Source: Prochilodus magdalenae
Lineage: Eukaryota > Chordata > Actinopteri > Characiformes > Prochilodontidae
Reading direction: 5' to 3'
Length of the DNA stretch: 64,000 bases
Assembly (NCBI GenBank): GCA_024036415.1
Contig: JAMWET010001229.1
Coordinates: forward strand, 145,001-209,000
The notes below the pieces were generated by a model. It saw only the letters and a program-made list of their open reading frames with translations, was not told the DNA's origin and searched no databases. Position numbers and translations under genes: made by a program. This document shows, piece by piece, positions 1-10,200 of the stretch (position 1 is the stretch's first letter; every line of letters begins with the position of its first letter).

Positions 1-3000
1 AGAGCTGCAGCACCCGCACATGTGAGTATGCTAATTCGGACATCACTGACGTCAGTCTTAATCACCTAGAAGATGAATTAGCCGCACTATCCTCTGGTAT
101 ACATCTAATCTAAATGACACACCCAGTGGCTCTAACACTAGGCGTATGTCTCCAGGGCTGCCCTATGGAGAACCCCAGTGTTTGGCCCATGTAACACGTA
201 ATAATGAGTACCTGATGCTGTCCTGCTCCTGGGAGGGTGGCTTCCCTCTGGCTCTGCTGTGGTGGGTCTCCAGTTCAGGGGACATGCAGGGCACATCTGA
301 GGAGAACTCCAACATCTTGGTGCTGCGTTCCAGTGCCAACTACAGTGGCAAAGCCTTTGTGTGCCATGCCAAACATCCACTGAATAAAGAGGACAAGATA
401 TGTGTGATAACATTGGGTAAGCGCTGTTCATTACATTAATCACCCTTATGTAATAATAATATATGGCAATGTATTGGTAAATATAGTGCAATATATTAAA
501 TAATATAATGTCATATATGGGAAACAAGTGCATATATTTTGCATATATTTATATAGTGATAAATATATTACAATATATTGTATAATACATAAGTAATTGC
601 TGCTTTTCATATATTATATGTATGGAAGTATAATATATATTTACTTATATATTATAATATATATTGTTTTATATATGTGAGAATATATACATATATTGCC
701 ACATGTATGTATGAAAATATTTTCACATATATATATATATATATATATGCAAACACATATGGAGAAATACATATGATGTCTATTACATATAAAATGAAAT
801 ATATATATATATATAAATATAAACAATATATAAATAAAAATATATTATATACATACAATATATTAAAAAAGCGGAAATTCCTTATGTATTATACAGTATA
901 TTGTAATATATTTATCACTATATAAATATATGCAAAATATATGCACTTGTTTCCCATATATGACATTATATTATTTAATATATTGCACTATATGTTCCAA
1001 TACATTGCCATATATTATCGATACATAAGGGCAAAGCCGTGATACTCAGTGAAGTCTGTCTCATGAAGTTGGCCAGTTCTAAAATTTGGAGAACCATTCC
1101 ACATAACTGAGTGTGTTTCCTTTATGGATCATCAGGTAAGATCACTATCTGAATCAGGTTTCTTGAAAAAAACAAAAATATGAATTGACAAGGCCACTTG
1201 TGACTAGAAATGGAGAACCAGTCAGGAATCTGAATGTACAGATCTTTTGGCTCTGTGAAATTTGCATACATTGCTTCCAGATATATTTATTTTATAGCTC
1301 CTATTATTATTTATGTAAAATAAGATCTACACAGTCTTTTCATATGGCTGTTCCTTCCAGAGGCTCCAGTACTGATGACTCAGCGCAGTGTGGTTTCTGT
1401 CTATGAGGGTAATGATGTCGAGCTCACTTGCATTCTGAGCAAGAACTATCCAACAGCCACGGACGTCACCTGGTACAACAACCTAAAGCAGAATGTAGAT
1501 GACACACCCAAGAAGTATGTCCTTCAACGGTCTGCAGCCTGGTCCAACCTGACAGTACGGGAAACAGACAGCACGGTGGACAGTGGCCAGTACTGGTGTT
1601 CTGCTACCAATGCCGTCGGAGGAGCAGAGATTCCTGTCCTATTGCTGGTGAAAAGTGAGTTCTGTACAAATATCATTCATATAAATGCATATGTATGTAT
1701 CATGTGATATATTTGTGTATATGATACGGACTAATTCTGATTTGTTGGGCTACTGACTGATTCTCTACAGACACAATAGACTGATTTCATTAACATTTAT
1801 TTAACACCTGCTTGATTCAGGATACCCAATGCCTCCAAACGTCACCATCACTAAAATCACGTACAGCAGTCATCAGCGGACAGCTGTTACAGTGGAGTGG
1901 CTGATTCAGGCAGAGAGGGACCTCACTGGGTTCTTCGTTGAGCTTCAGAAGCTTCCTGGACGTGTAGGGAAGAGTGATGTGGCCCCTCTCTGGCAGAAAG
2001 TGGCAGCAGATCTGGAGCCCAGTTCTCGCAGCTACCAGATCAACAGTCTGGATCCTACCGGCAAATACGCATTCCGGGTAACGGCTGTCAATCGCCGTAC
2101 CATTGGACATCCTTCACAGGTCAAGAGTCCAGGTGAGACTTGACCACTTGGACATTACACAGAGTAGAATATTACGTCTATGACACATTCCATTCCAGGA
2201 CTAACTGTTCTCCATACGGTGATCTAATATCAGGAGTACAAGATCTTAATGTACCTTAACTGAAGTCCAGCCTTCAAGAGTTACGGTTCTTTAGCCTAAC
2301 CGGCATAACTGTCACCATGTTTTGTAGCTCCTCCGCCCTTTAGGGCCTATCATGCTGTGATTGGAGCAGCCATTGGAGGTATGCTTGTGGCGACAGTACT
2401 TACTGTGCTGATCTTCATTTATGTGGTGAGGAACCGCAACAACATCCCACGTGAGTGTCTCACTGAGATACAGCAAAAATAAGTTTTGAGCACCATGTAC
2501 ATGTTGTTATATACTGAATATGGTTTTCTATTGTGCTTCTTCAGGACTTCATGACATGATGTTTGGCAGGTAATATTAACTAATGCACATATTTCCAGTC
2601 ATACTCTTTTTATGGAATGAAACGATACGTTCATTCATGTATATGAATTCATATACCACTCATCGTGTGGCCTGTATTAATAACAGCATGATTACAGTTG
2701 ATGTGGGAACTGCTAAGCAGCTTGCTAAATTGCTATGTTGGTAAATTGTGTCTTGGATCTCTGCTCTCAAAGGCAGAACAGCCAGTCCAGAGAAAATATC
2801 AACTTCCCTGAGGACGAGATTATTGGAGAAGATGCAAGTCCTCCAGTTCCAGGTACTAGGAGTCGGCAGAGATACACTGTAAAGTCTTGTTGCAAATCAA
2901 TCTCCTTTTACGCTCCGTTAGTAATTACATTTTTCACTCTTCCAGGTAATCCTGTTACAACGCCAAGCCCCAGCTCGACGGCCACACACCCAAGCCCCTC

Positions 3001-3013
3001 CCCCAAGAAATAA
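1..3013 (+). CDS. vsig10l2: VSIG10L2-like Ig-superfamily membrane protein, upstream paralogue (5' part outside window)
   Basis: Single-pass cell-surface protein, probably adhesive or receptor-like; ligand unknown. Visible coding exons by GT-AG junctions: 1-21 (end of an Ig exon), 156-416 (Ig), 1361-1654 (Ig), 1821-2132 (FN3), 2328-2450 (membrane helix), 2545-2569, 2773-2852 and 2946-3013 with stop TAA. All domain exons have phase-1 borders, usual for Ig and FN3 modules. The Ig exons keep the Cys-Trp-Cys core (LSCSWEGG then FVCHAK; LTCIL, VTWY, YWCSA). The helix exon has a small-residue run (GAAIGG) followed by RNRNN. Exon order, sizes and phases match exons 5-12 of the complete paralogue at 7239-22436; in the exon at 156-416 I count about 10 differences in 86 residues. 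The signal peptide and first Ig domains must lie left of the window. Assignment to VSIG10L2 rather than VSIG10L rests on domain order and on chek1 nearby, and is inference. Confidence 0.72.
443..1031. mobile_element. AT-rich foldback element (long inverted repeat), copy 1
   Basis: This lies in the intron between two Ig exons. It begins CCCTTATG and ends with the complement CATAAGGG. The outer ~170 bases of one arm match the reverse complement of the other almost base for base (for example TATGGCAATGTATTGG on the left and CCAATACATTGCCATA on the right); the centre is TA-rich. A second copy sits at 9628-10169. No transposase is encoded, so it is a non-autonomous foldback/MITE-type element of unknown superfamily. 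A clear target duplication was not found. Confidence 0.75.
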
Positions 3014-3757
3014 ATCTCCTCCACAGCCTCACAGAAAAAAAAATCATAATTAAAAAATAATTTATTTATTTTCTCGACTTGATCCTCACACGTGCTCACT
3101 CATACATGCTTAAAACAGGTCCTTTAGTAAAGCTAGTGGTTCTGTTTAGAACCATGACTTCTGTCTAGAACCATGTCACACTTAAATGGTTCACACAGAT
3201 GGAGAATGTGTTGTATTGGTTCTTTACAGCATTAAAAATGTTCTTCTGTTCTAGCATACATGTCATAATAGAGGAAAACACGTTTCTCCTTTAGTCTGGA
3301 GACCCATTTCAAGCTTCAATGGTTTTTGCATGGTGACATGGGTTTTCAGATTTAGACTCTTGGTTCTGAAAACAAGCAGTGCCTTTACTACTAGAACCCT
3401 TGCATTGTTTGCAGTGTGTACCTGCTGAAAATGGAAACTCTCAATGAAAAAAACTTCGGCTTACAAGCAGTGTATTTTGTGTATTTTTGAATGGAGCTGC
3501 TATTTGTAGTATTTGTGTACTTTTAAAATAGAGAGTGGCATTACTTGCAATAACACACAGTAGTATCTTCAGTATTTATAGCTTTAATAAGTTGCTTAAT
3601 TATAAAATAAACATTACTTGCTTTTTTAACAGCCTTTAATAAGTCTATTATGACTTTTGTTAAAAGGTCTGAGGAACCAAAAAACGCTCACTAGACCAAC
3701 TCCCTTTAATATGAACAGTTGATGTTTTTAATACTTTGTGAATTAAATTTTTTCATA

Positions 3758-3763
3758 AATAAA
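3758..3763 (+). terminator. Probable polyadenylation signal of the upstream Ig gene
   Basis: AATAAA at 3758-3763 is followed within 20-30 bases by a GT-rich stretch, the usual layout of a cleavage site. It would give a 3'UTR of about 770 bases after the stop at 3011-3013. An earlier AATAAA at 3606-3611 is an alternative. Confidence 0.45.
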
Positions 3764-3789
3764 AGTACTTTCCTGTCAAATGTGTCATT

Positions 3790-5180
3790 TGGTTTGCTAC
3801 TGATTGATATCAGCTGCCAGGATGCTCAGTTTTCTATAAGACGTCTGGCAGCATTTGAGAGCCGTCTTATGTAGTAGTTTTATTGTTTGGTGTTTAAATA
3901 TAAACATATCCAAATGCAATGTATTTTTTTATACAGAAGGAAAAAGATGTGTACAGTATAATGACTGAGAATCTCACTTCTCAGAATCTCTAGGTTCTGT
4001 GCAAAATCAAAGTGGAATGTGTATTTATTTCACACATACAATTCTGTACATGATATTCTTAAACAAGAGGAAGTGTAGGAATACATTAAATCTCAGGTAG
4101 GATACTGATGAGGAAGAGCTCCTTTTGATAAAATACAAGGTCAAAAGGTCTATAAATCAAATCTATAAATTTGTAGTTGTGAAGCCATGATAAACTTCAT
4201 ACTTACTTCATTAATGCTACATAAACCATAGTTTACTGTAAGAATAAGTCTGAAAAACTGATTTTAAAGAGGGAAAAAAACACAATCGTTATTGCAGTAG
4301 TGGTCCGAGCGGAATCAGCAGTGGAAAAATGGGGAAGAAAATTCAGTAAAAATTATTTGTATAATTCAAAAGTTTCAGCTCAGTTCAGTGCATTTATAAT
4401 TTGATCGAGCATAGTTGATTTAAAAAAAAAAAAGATTTTTTGCATGACTGAACAAATCAAATAAAGTCTGTCCTTGAAGGTTTTAATGGAAAGCATGACA
4501 GGACATGTACAGGACTGGAACTAATTTACGTGGATTCAATTATTACATTTTTTTTTTTTTTGGTGTAAAATGAAATAATATATCTTGGATAGTAACACAC
4601 TGGTCTCATTTTAAATCAAATCTAGCAGATTGATTTTTTTCTGGAATTTATCTGGAGAATAATCCTATGTATAAGCCTTCTGTCTGGAAAAGTTGTGACA
4701 GCTTGTGAAATGCAATAAAAACAGTAGTATATGATTTGGTAACTATTTATTTACATGTACATAATGGACAAAGTATCAAGAAACGACTTTTAATGTTTTG
4801 GCTGACCAACTTGATTTTCTATATAAACAACATTAGCAAATTTGGTAGAGGATGAATGAATGAAACAAATGTAGAATCTGATTCCTGCACCACACTCAAA
4901 CATCGGGACACAAAATAAAAATTATAAACTTTTGATCATTTTTAGGATATTAATCATTTTCAAGTTAAAGCTTTAAGAAACATCCCATAATAAGAGGTGA
5001 ATTGGTAAAAGGTGAGGGATCATGACGGGGTAAAATAGGTGCATCCACCAAAGGCAAACAAGGGTCATGGCTTACCAGTTTGTTAGAGAATTGTCAAACA
5101 GCTGAGCAAAATATTTCAGGTCTTTCACTTTTACTATACATTCTATTATGAAAAACATTCAACAAACGTAGAGAAATCTC
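3790..5180. other. Intergenic, AT-rich, no gene recognised
   Basis: Between the upstream Ig gene and a Tc1 relic. It contains short homopolymer A and T runs but no splice-bounded coding segment, RNA gene or clear repeat that I can name. Confidence 0.4.
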
Positions 5181-5184
5181 AGTC

Positions 5185-5790
5185 TGCATAGGACGAAGCC
5201 AGAAACCACTGATGAGTGTGGACGGTCTTCAAGCCTTCAGACAGTACTGCATGAGAAACCATCATGCTTCTGTGTTAAATATGGCCACATGGGTTTGGGA
5301 GTACTTCAGAAAACCGCTGCCACATAACTTAGTCAGTTGCTGCATCAAGAAATTCAACTTACAGCTGTATTACATAAGAAGAAAGCCAGACATAAATTTT
5401 GGGCTGAAGTTACTGAGTTCCCTGGACCTGAACTCATCTTAGATGATCTGAAAGACAGTGAGAGCGGTGCTGTGAGTCCATGTGTCAGCATGTTTTTAGG
5501 AAAAACTGACAATGAGTTCACTGTGTCAAACATAAAACTTATATCAGCTAAAGGTACACAAGCCAGCATAGTCACGGTTCAGGGGTCACCAGTGTGCTAC
5601 CTTCAAGACCATGTATTTTCCCAGGACGTCCACAGTTATTTCAGCAAGACAATGACAGGCCTCATACTGCACATGCTGCAACAGCGTGGCCATGCAGTCT
5701 CACAGTGTTCATGACTGGCCTGCCTGCAGTTCAGATGAGCTCCCTATAGAAAAAGTATGCCACGTCATAAAAAGGAGAATCAGACAGCGT
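5185..5790 (+). pseudogene. Tc1/mariner transposase relic
   Basis: Reading across frames on the plus strand, fragments look like a fish Tc1-family transposase: a helix-turn-helix segment (WVWEYFRKPL, then CCIKKFNLQLYY and RRKPDI), a short middle piece (KARHKFWAE), and the late catalytic region (HDWPACSSDELPIEK, normally WPA.SPDL.PIE). Frames change several times and most of the central catalytic core is missing, so it is dead. It lies between the two Ig paralogues. Confidence 0.65.
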
Positions 5791-6066
5791 GGGCTGGAGG
5801 TTAGGGAACCAGCCTTGTGACCGGAGGGTTGCTGGTTTGATTCCCTGAGGCTACAGTAACGACTGAGGTGCCCTTGAGCAAGGCACCTAACCCCTAACTG
5901 CTCCCCGGGTGCTGTGGATAGGGCTGCCCACCGCTCTGGGTAAGTGTGCTCACTGCCCCCTAGTGTGTTCACTAGTGAGTGTGTTTGTGGTGTTTCACTT
6001 CACGGATGGGTTAAATGCGGAGACTAAATTTCCCCACTGTGGGATCAACAAGGGATTTAAATCTTA
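5788..6066 (+). repeat. tRNA-derived SINE
   Basis: The head has a tRNA-like promoter: an A-box-like stretch near 5800 and a B box (GGTTTGATTCCC) near 5831-5842. The body contains the TTGAGCAAGGCACCTAACCC motif widespread in fish SINEs and a tail ending near GTGGGATCAACAAGGG. It immediately follows the Tc1 relic. It is a SINE copy rather than a working tRNA gene, because no cloverleaf can be completed. Confidence 0.7.
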
Positions 6067-7225
6067 AAAGTCCATGTCGTGACATTTGGCTTGCTGCATT
6101 ATTTCTTGTTCATATTGTTTCTTGTTTATTCCTGGTTAACTTTATCTTCCCAGTATCCCCAATATCTATCCGGCACTTCCTTCTGAGTGCAACTATCCTT
6201 TTAAAGATGAGTGTATTATTGGTTAAAAAACCATTGGAGACCTTCTCTAGAGGTTTAGTACGTCAGATTATTGTTTTCGTTGCATTTGAACATGCTTTAT
6301 TGCATATTACAGAAAGTCCCATCTTTTCCAGAAGTTACTAACATCACCTATGTTAATAACATCACCTATGTTAAACTACTGTTCAATATTGGGCATCTGT
6401 GTTTGCTTCTGAGAGCATCCCTACGAGTGTGTTTGTTCACATTACATGAAAGCGTAACATGAGAATCTCATCAATGAATGTAGGGAGCTCTTAGGTTCCT
6501 TTACCTGGCTGAAGACTATAGTGCTGTTGCTTGAAACATAACTCTCTAACAGACCCTAACATAATACTGACCTCAGTCTGAGGGGAGGATGGGCCCACAG
6601 ATGAGCAGAGTTAGTCATCTTCTGTGATTAAAGTGCTTCCTTTCATGCCAGGAGTGCCCAGAGAAAAGTGATTAGGGTGTGTCTGTTAAGGATCTTTGTT
6701 TAATAGAAGGTGACAGTGTGCTAGAGCTATTTCAGTTTAGGTTTGCTGAGGTAGCTTTCATGCAGTCGTATATCATTTTGTGATGTATATCCATATAATA
6801 AGAATGTAGCTGCACTGGACACCAAAAAGGAGCACTGTGTGATCCATTATATTAAAGTACAGTTAAAAACGGCTTTTGGGTTAGTGGCTTCCCGGCCTTC
6901 TGAGTGTAATGGAATGTTAGAATGGCTATCCATCCCTGCTGCTTGAATAATGCATGAGGCCGAGGTATCATCGCGTCATCCTAAACCGTGTCTCTCCTCT
7001 CTACTCTACTGCATTCCTACAGGTGGAGCGGGCGACTGGTGAATAATTCAAGCCAAATCAGTTTACAGAGACTCGATCAGCTCCCGCTCGGTTTCCCACT
7101 GCCAGTTTACACCTGCTGGACTCGCCTGTTTGGACAGAGCGCTGTACGCTTTCAGGATATACTTTGTTGTTTTTTGTGACTTTTGAGGACTTTTTCCCCA
7201 TAAAGGACACGGCACTGGTCACCGA
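6067..7225. other. Intergenic and presumed promoter/5'UTR region of the complete Ig gene
   Basis: No gene is seen before the ATG at 7239. A possible 3' splice site near 7021 (TTCCTACAG then GTGGAGCGG) would allow a 5'UTR exon ending in the first coding exon. No convincing TATA box or CpG cluster was found, so the start of transcription is not placed. Confidence 0.3.
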
Positions 7226-7230
7226 GCGTC

Positions 7231-7257
7231 ATGGCACCATGGTACACAGACTGTTAG
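7231..7257 (+). promoter_or_regulatory. Upstream ORF overlapping the start codon of the Ig gene
   Basis: An ATG at 7231 with G at -3 and G at +4 opens an eight-codon reading frame ending in TAG at 7255-7257. It overlaps the proposed start (7239, A at -3, G at +4) in another frame. Both contexts are favourable, so the short ORF could lower initiation at the main start if it is in the mRNA. Confidence 0.4.
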
Positions 7258-10200
7258 GGTTGCCCGGGTTCTCCCTAACTGTTTTCCTGCTTCCTGTCCT
7301 CCTGCATGGTAAGAGGCTATAATTGTTTTGCTAAATTTCCTTTCAGAGATGTGGTATTAAATATGTGACAAGCATATCTCCTGATAGAAACTTCAGAAAA
7401 CTTCAGGAAGATTGCTGATATTAATTAAATAATTAAATAATTACAATATTTGCATTAATATGGGAATCCCATTTAATATTTAATTATTCTCTTTCATGAG
7501 TCATCACTACAGGTTATGTTCATTTTAGTCCATCAACATTCACTTAACCTATGAATATATTCGCCACTATGAAAAATGTGAAATGTGACACATTCATTAT
7601 GGATATGCAGCATCCAAATATTTAAAGGTATAATATACAGGGGTTGGACAATGAAACTGAAACACCTGTCATTTTAGTGTGGGAGGTCTCATGGCTAAAT
7701 TGGACCAGCCTGGTGGCCAATCTTCATTAATTGCACATTGCACCAGTAAGAGCAGAGTGTGAAGGTTCAGTTAGCAGGTAAGAGCACAGTTCTGCTCAAA
7801 ATACTGCAATGCACACAGCATTATGGGTGACATACCAGAGTTCAAAAGAGGACAGATTGTTGGTGCACGTCTTGCTGGCGCATCTGTGACCAAGACAGCA
7901 AGTCTTTGTGATGTGTCAAGAGCCACGGTATCCAGGGTAATGTCAGCATACCACCAAGAAGGACGAACCTCCACCAGCATCACGTAGTGACCTGGCCACT
8001 ATCCTGCAAGAAGAATGTCTTAAACTCCCTCTGACCACTGTGCAGGACTCGTATACGTCATTCCCAAGACGAACTGATGCTGTATTGGCCGCAAAAGGAG
8101 GCCCTTCACCATACTAATAAATGATTGTGGTCTAAAACCAGGTGTTTCAGTTTCATTGTCCAACCCCTGTAACTCATTAAGTCATTAGTTAAATCATCAG
8201 AATGTACCTTGCATGCTAATGCCATTAGCATGAGCGCTAATTAACATAGTTAATATGTTGTATATTGGCTAAATCAATGCTTTAAAAGCTTAGATATTAA
8301 AAGTTACTGTTATCCTGTTACTTTTTGAGCAACAGATATTGTTTGTGAGATGGTTTATTATGTTGGGTTTTTTAAAGACTGATTTTGATGGTATTTGATA
8401 AATTCAATAATGGGGTTATGGTGGCTAAATGCCACACCAAACCTGTTAACTTTACCTCCAGATCATTTTAGCCATAAACGTTGTAACTAGACAATGATAT
8501 CAGAAGGCCACCCAAGATGACTTTGAGTGCAGCTCAGTAACTTGATAGCCTCAGTGTTAATAATCCGCTAGGTCACTGCTATCCCGCGTCACTGAGCTTT
8601 GCGCATGCATGCAGTTGACATCTGTAAATGGCATAGAACTTTATCAGTCAATCAATCAAACAATCAAGCAACCAGTCAACCTTTATTTAAACCTGGAGTA
8701 CTAATACTGAGGGTGACCCCCATTTACACTCTAGCTCAGCACTGTACAAAAAAGATGGTTGGTCTACTGAATGCTTTAACATACTGTCCTCTCAGGCCTA
8801 GAGATCTTGGATCCAGGGCAGGTGGTGTACAGAGAGACCAGGACCAATGGAGTGGTGGATAAAGGAGTAATTCTGGAATGTGGCACCACCCTCCCTGATG
8901 TCTACATCTGGGGCTTCACCAAACCAGGCACAGACACCATTCGAGCCGTAGTGTATAACTTCGGCAAGGGTCCAAAGCTGCAGCAACTCGCCAAAGATTT
9001 GGGGGACCTGAATGTCATCTCCAACAGTGCGTCCCTGTCCATAGAGAAGGTTCCTCTAGCTGCAGAGGGCTTGTACACCTGCCAGGCTCTCTATGACACT
9101 GCCGAGGGAGCCAGACTCTACTACTACTACGTGTATCTGCGAGTTCTAGGTTAGTGCTCAGTATTAAGACAAAGCTGAAATGGGGCAGTCCGGCCCATGG
9201 CACTGCTGTAGAGGGGCGAGTAGGCATTGAATTTAATTTAATATAATACAATACAAGGGGCAACTCATACTGGGCATAGACAAGACAACGAACACAGGGA
9301 TGTTAAAGTGATAAAGTGTTCCAATTTCCATTTTGGCCTGAGTGTTATGTTAAAATTGTACACACTGAATGGAACAAATTAGTGCTCTGATTTTCTGAGA
9401 GAACTATTTAATATGGTTTTCGTTTTTAAGCATATATAAAATTAGCTGTTCAACTGATTTCTTACAAAAATTAAGTAGTTTAGTTTCATATGGATGATCC
9501 ATATGACAGGTCATACAGGATGATCTCATGGAACTGTAATTTTATGATGTCAGCAAAGCTAGAAATACAAGAAAAATTATATGAACCTTTTGGAATTGCC
9601 TGAATTACTGCACTGATTCTTGTCTAACCCTTATGAAACGATAATATATGGCAATGTATTGGAAAATATAGTGCAATATATTAAATAATATAATGTCATA
9701 TATGGGAAACAAGTGCATATATTTTGCATATGTTTATATAGTGATAAATATATTACAATATATTATATAATACATAAGGATATATGGTATGTATGGTAGT
9801 ATAATATATATTTACGTATATATTGTAATATATTTCATTTTATATGTAATAGACATATGTATTTCTCCATATGTGTTTGCATATATGATAATATATATAG
9901 TTTTATATATGTGAGAATATGTACATACTGTATATTGCCACATGTATGTATGAAAATATTCTCACATATATAAAACTATAAAACTACCATACATACAATA
10001 TATGAAAAGCGGCAATTCCTTATGTATTATACAATATATTGTAATATATTTATCACTATATAAACATATGCAAAATATATGCACTTGTTTCCCATATATG
10101 ACATTGTATTATTTAATATATTGCACTATATTTTCCAATACATTGCCATATATTCTCGTTTCATAAGGGAAGCCACAATTCCAGACAATCACTAACTAAA

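Noticed and set aside
138..925. Overlapping open frames rich in Tyr, Ile and Lys
   Set aside because: They lie in the AT-rich foldback element or antisense to an Ig exon and show no codon or family signal.
2990..3013. C-terminal KK as an ER-retrieval signal in the upstream Ig paralogue
   Set aside because: Dilysine retrieval needs lysines at -3 and -4 (or -3 and -5); here they are the last two residues.
5788..5860. tRNA gene
   Set aside because: Promoter boxes are present but no cloverleaf forms; the SINE body follows directly.
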